The position numbers and the translations under genes were made by a program. Positions 63,049-64,000 of a DNA stretch of 64,000 nt are shown here, in pieces (positions within the stretch are counted from its first letter, which is position 1; every line of letters starts with the position of its first letter). The notes under the pieces are model-generated. The model did not search any database. It was not told the DNA's origin and was given only the letters and a program-made list of their open reading frames with translations. The DNA is taken from assembly GCA_947304115.1 (NCBI GenBank), contig CAMZAE010000002.1, forward strand, positions 74,059 to 138,058. The letters are read 5' to 3'. The DNA comes from an uncultured Prevotellaceae bacterium. Its GTDB lineage: Bacteria > Bacteroidota > Bacteroidia > Bacteroidales > Bacteroidaceae.

Positions 63049-64000
63049 CTACCAGATATCTTCAGGCGTCTCAGGATTGTCATAAACTTCCTTGGCGCAG
63101 TACTCCATATAGTCCATGTAGAAGAAACGAGTCGGGTCGTCCATTACCGTTTTGAATCTTATGTAGTACGTTTCGTCCGGATCCATCGTTTCGCGAATGA
63201 TGATACGGCGAATACATACGGTGGAGCCTCGCATGGTTGTAGAAGTACCTGGCGCTCCAGCACAATACTGGTTGCATCCTTTCATAAAACCATTGTTGCG
63301 CAAACGCTTGTCTATTTCCACATTATAATCTTCATCTTCCGTGTCTATTTCAAAACCGATATCGTTTGATACATCTCCATTGGCAGTATGAAGCTTGTTA
63401 TCCGCAGACTGGCGCAGGTCCATGGGAATGCCTTTTGCGGCCAGCTTTTCCTTGTTTTTGCCCCAATAGAATTGTACCATTCCACGTCTGTTACCACCGC
63501 TTTGGATGGCATACCTGAGTTCGTAAGTGCCGCGCTGGGGTACAGGTGGCAGGCGCATTATGCAGTCTGTGATGCCGCGAATAGTCATCTCGTCACCCTG
63601 CATATTCTGCCAACCATTACCTCGCCCGGTCCAGTAGAAGAATTGAGTGTCTTTTGAAATGTCCACGTCCTCCAGGTATTTGTATTCTTCGTCGGTTGGT
63701 ATGTAAACGGCCTTGTGCGGTTCGTCTGTAATTTCGGAACAACGAATGTCGTTGTTCATAAACTCAGGCCACATGCTTGGCACACTCCAACGAATACGTT
63801 GCTTCTGTAGGTTGTTGCGTGTCTCTTGACTATAGTAAAGCAGTTTGTCGATAGGATATATTATGCCATTGGTTATGTCGTTCTCTCCCTCCAGATTTGG
63901 CTCGCCAATGTGTATGCCTTCTTTATCTGGGTCGCATGAAATTTCGTGATAAGTGGCTAATGAGCCGCTGCGTTCATTTGCAAGGTTGGGGAAACGATTG
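63049..64000 (-). CDS. Surface protein of unknown function, N-terminus outside the window
   Basis: The frame is open from the right edge to the TAG at 63049, giving 316 codons of the C-terminal part. Upstream of the first internal ATG (63783) the coding continues with NGIIYPIDKLLYYSQETRNN and RIRWSVPSMWPEFMNNDIR, so the gene starts beyond the window. NGIIYPIDKLL recalls the end of a fasciclin-type domain (NGVIHxIDKVL). The remainder has YELRYAIQSGGNRRGMVQFYWG and IRFKTVMDDPTRFFYMDYMEY, consistent with an exported beta-rich Bacteroidetes protein, but no known family is certain. Confidence 0.7.
   Translation of the reverse strand, partial: NRFPNLANERSGSLATYHEISCDPDKEGIHIGEPNLEGENDITNGIIYPIDKLLYYSQETRNNLQKQRIRWSVPSMWPEFMNNDIRCSEITDEPHKAVYIPTDEEYKYLEDVDISKDTQFFYWTGRGNGWQNMQGDEMTIRGITDCIMRLPPVPQRGTYELRYAIQSGGNRRGMVQFYWGKNKEKLAAKGIPMDLRQSADNKLHTANGDVSNDIGFEIDTEDEDYNVEIDKRLRNNGFMKGCNQYCAGAPGTSTTMRGSTVCIRRIIIRETMDPDETYYIRFKTVMDDPTRFFYMDYMEYCAKEVYDNPETPEDIW

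Overview
The window comes from the chromosome of a Bacteroidales bacterium, most likely of the Prevotella group (Prevotellaceae). The signs are: promoters of the Bacteroidetes type (TTTG, about 19-20 nt, then TAnnTTTG) in front of many genes, no clear Shine-Dalgarno sites, a C10 (streptopain/interpain-like) protease with BspA leucine-rich repeats, a Porin_10-type outer-membrane protein, secreted proteins ending in the tail form YDLxGR...KGxYIxNGKKxxxK, and a tmRNA tag ending NNYALAA. It is mostly an ordinary chromosome with a few accessory patches.

Layout. 1-2.4 kb: an O-acetylhomoserine sulfhydrylase cut by the window edge, a YhcG-type PDDEXK nuclease and tRNA-Cys. 2.6-11.4 kb: a secreted-protein island with a cohesin-like/discoidin protein, a 1476-aa GLUG-repeat protein with a dockerin, a divergent membrane protein that shares a domain with the first one, and a relic of that first gene. 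11.4-17.4 kb: mscL, a tiny lipoprotein, gap, then a candidate lipid head-group set (LicC-like nucleotidyltransferase, HisC-like PLP enzyme, CDP-alcohol phosphotransferase, flippase-like membrane protein). 17.4-24.5 kb: a leftward run of GH2 beta-galactosidase, small membrane protein, porin and Gfo/Idh/MocA oxidoreductase. 24.6-27.7 kb: C10 protease with BspA repeats. 28.2-29.1 kb: a BRO-N gene interrupted by an in-frame TGA. 29.1-35.0 kb: MltF-like transglycosylase, udk, a nucleotidyltransferase and V-ATPase subunits K, I and D. 35.3-39.7 kb: coaX, an outer-membrane protein, lptC, a CNNM/CBS protein and tmRNA. 40.2-46.1 kb: a three-gene RND efflux operon. 46.1-49.2 kb: a hemolysin III protein and an AMP-ligase/ACP/PlsC fusion. 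49.3-53.6 kb: a SWIM-SNF2 helicase followed by a BglI-like restriction-modification pair. 53.6-58.1 kb: an epimerase and carB. 58.2-64 kb: a glycosyltransferase, RlpA, the capsule export pair Wza/Wzc and a partial surface protein.

The most unusual signal is a layer of small dispersed repeats. (C) About 100-bp elements, each with four 21-bp units built from ACGWCGT near-palindromes and TTGTACAA spacers, at three intergenic sites. (B) GC-rich palindromic elements (AGCCTCACC...CCCTCC-AAAGGAGGGGAGA) found between genes and also in frame inside at least four protein genes. (A) GGAGCAAGGAGC elements inside four other or overlapping genes. Elements B and A behave like small palindromes that insert into reading frames and are tolerated as extra peptide. 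Other points of note are a 68-bp almost perfect palindrome after gap, a discoidin domain nested inside another domain, and a CDP-alcohol phosphotransferase lacking the last aspartate of its motif. All calls come from reading the sequence alone; no database search was run.
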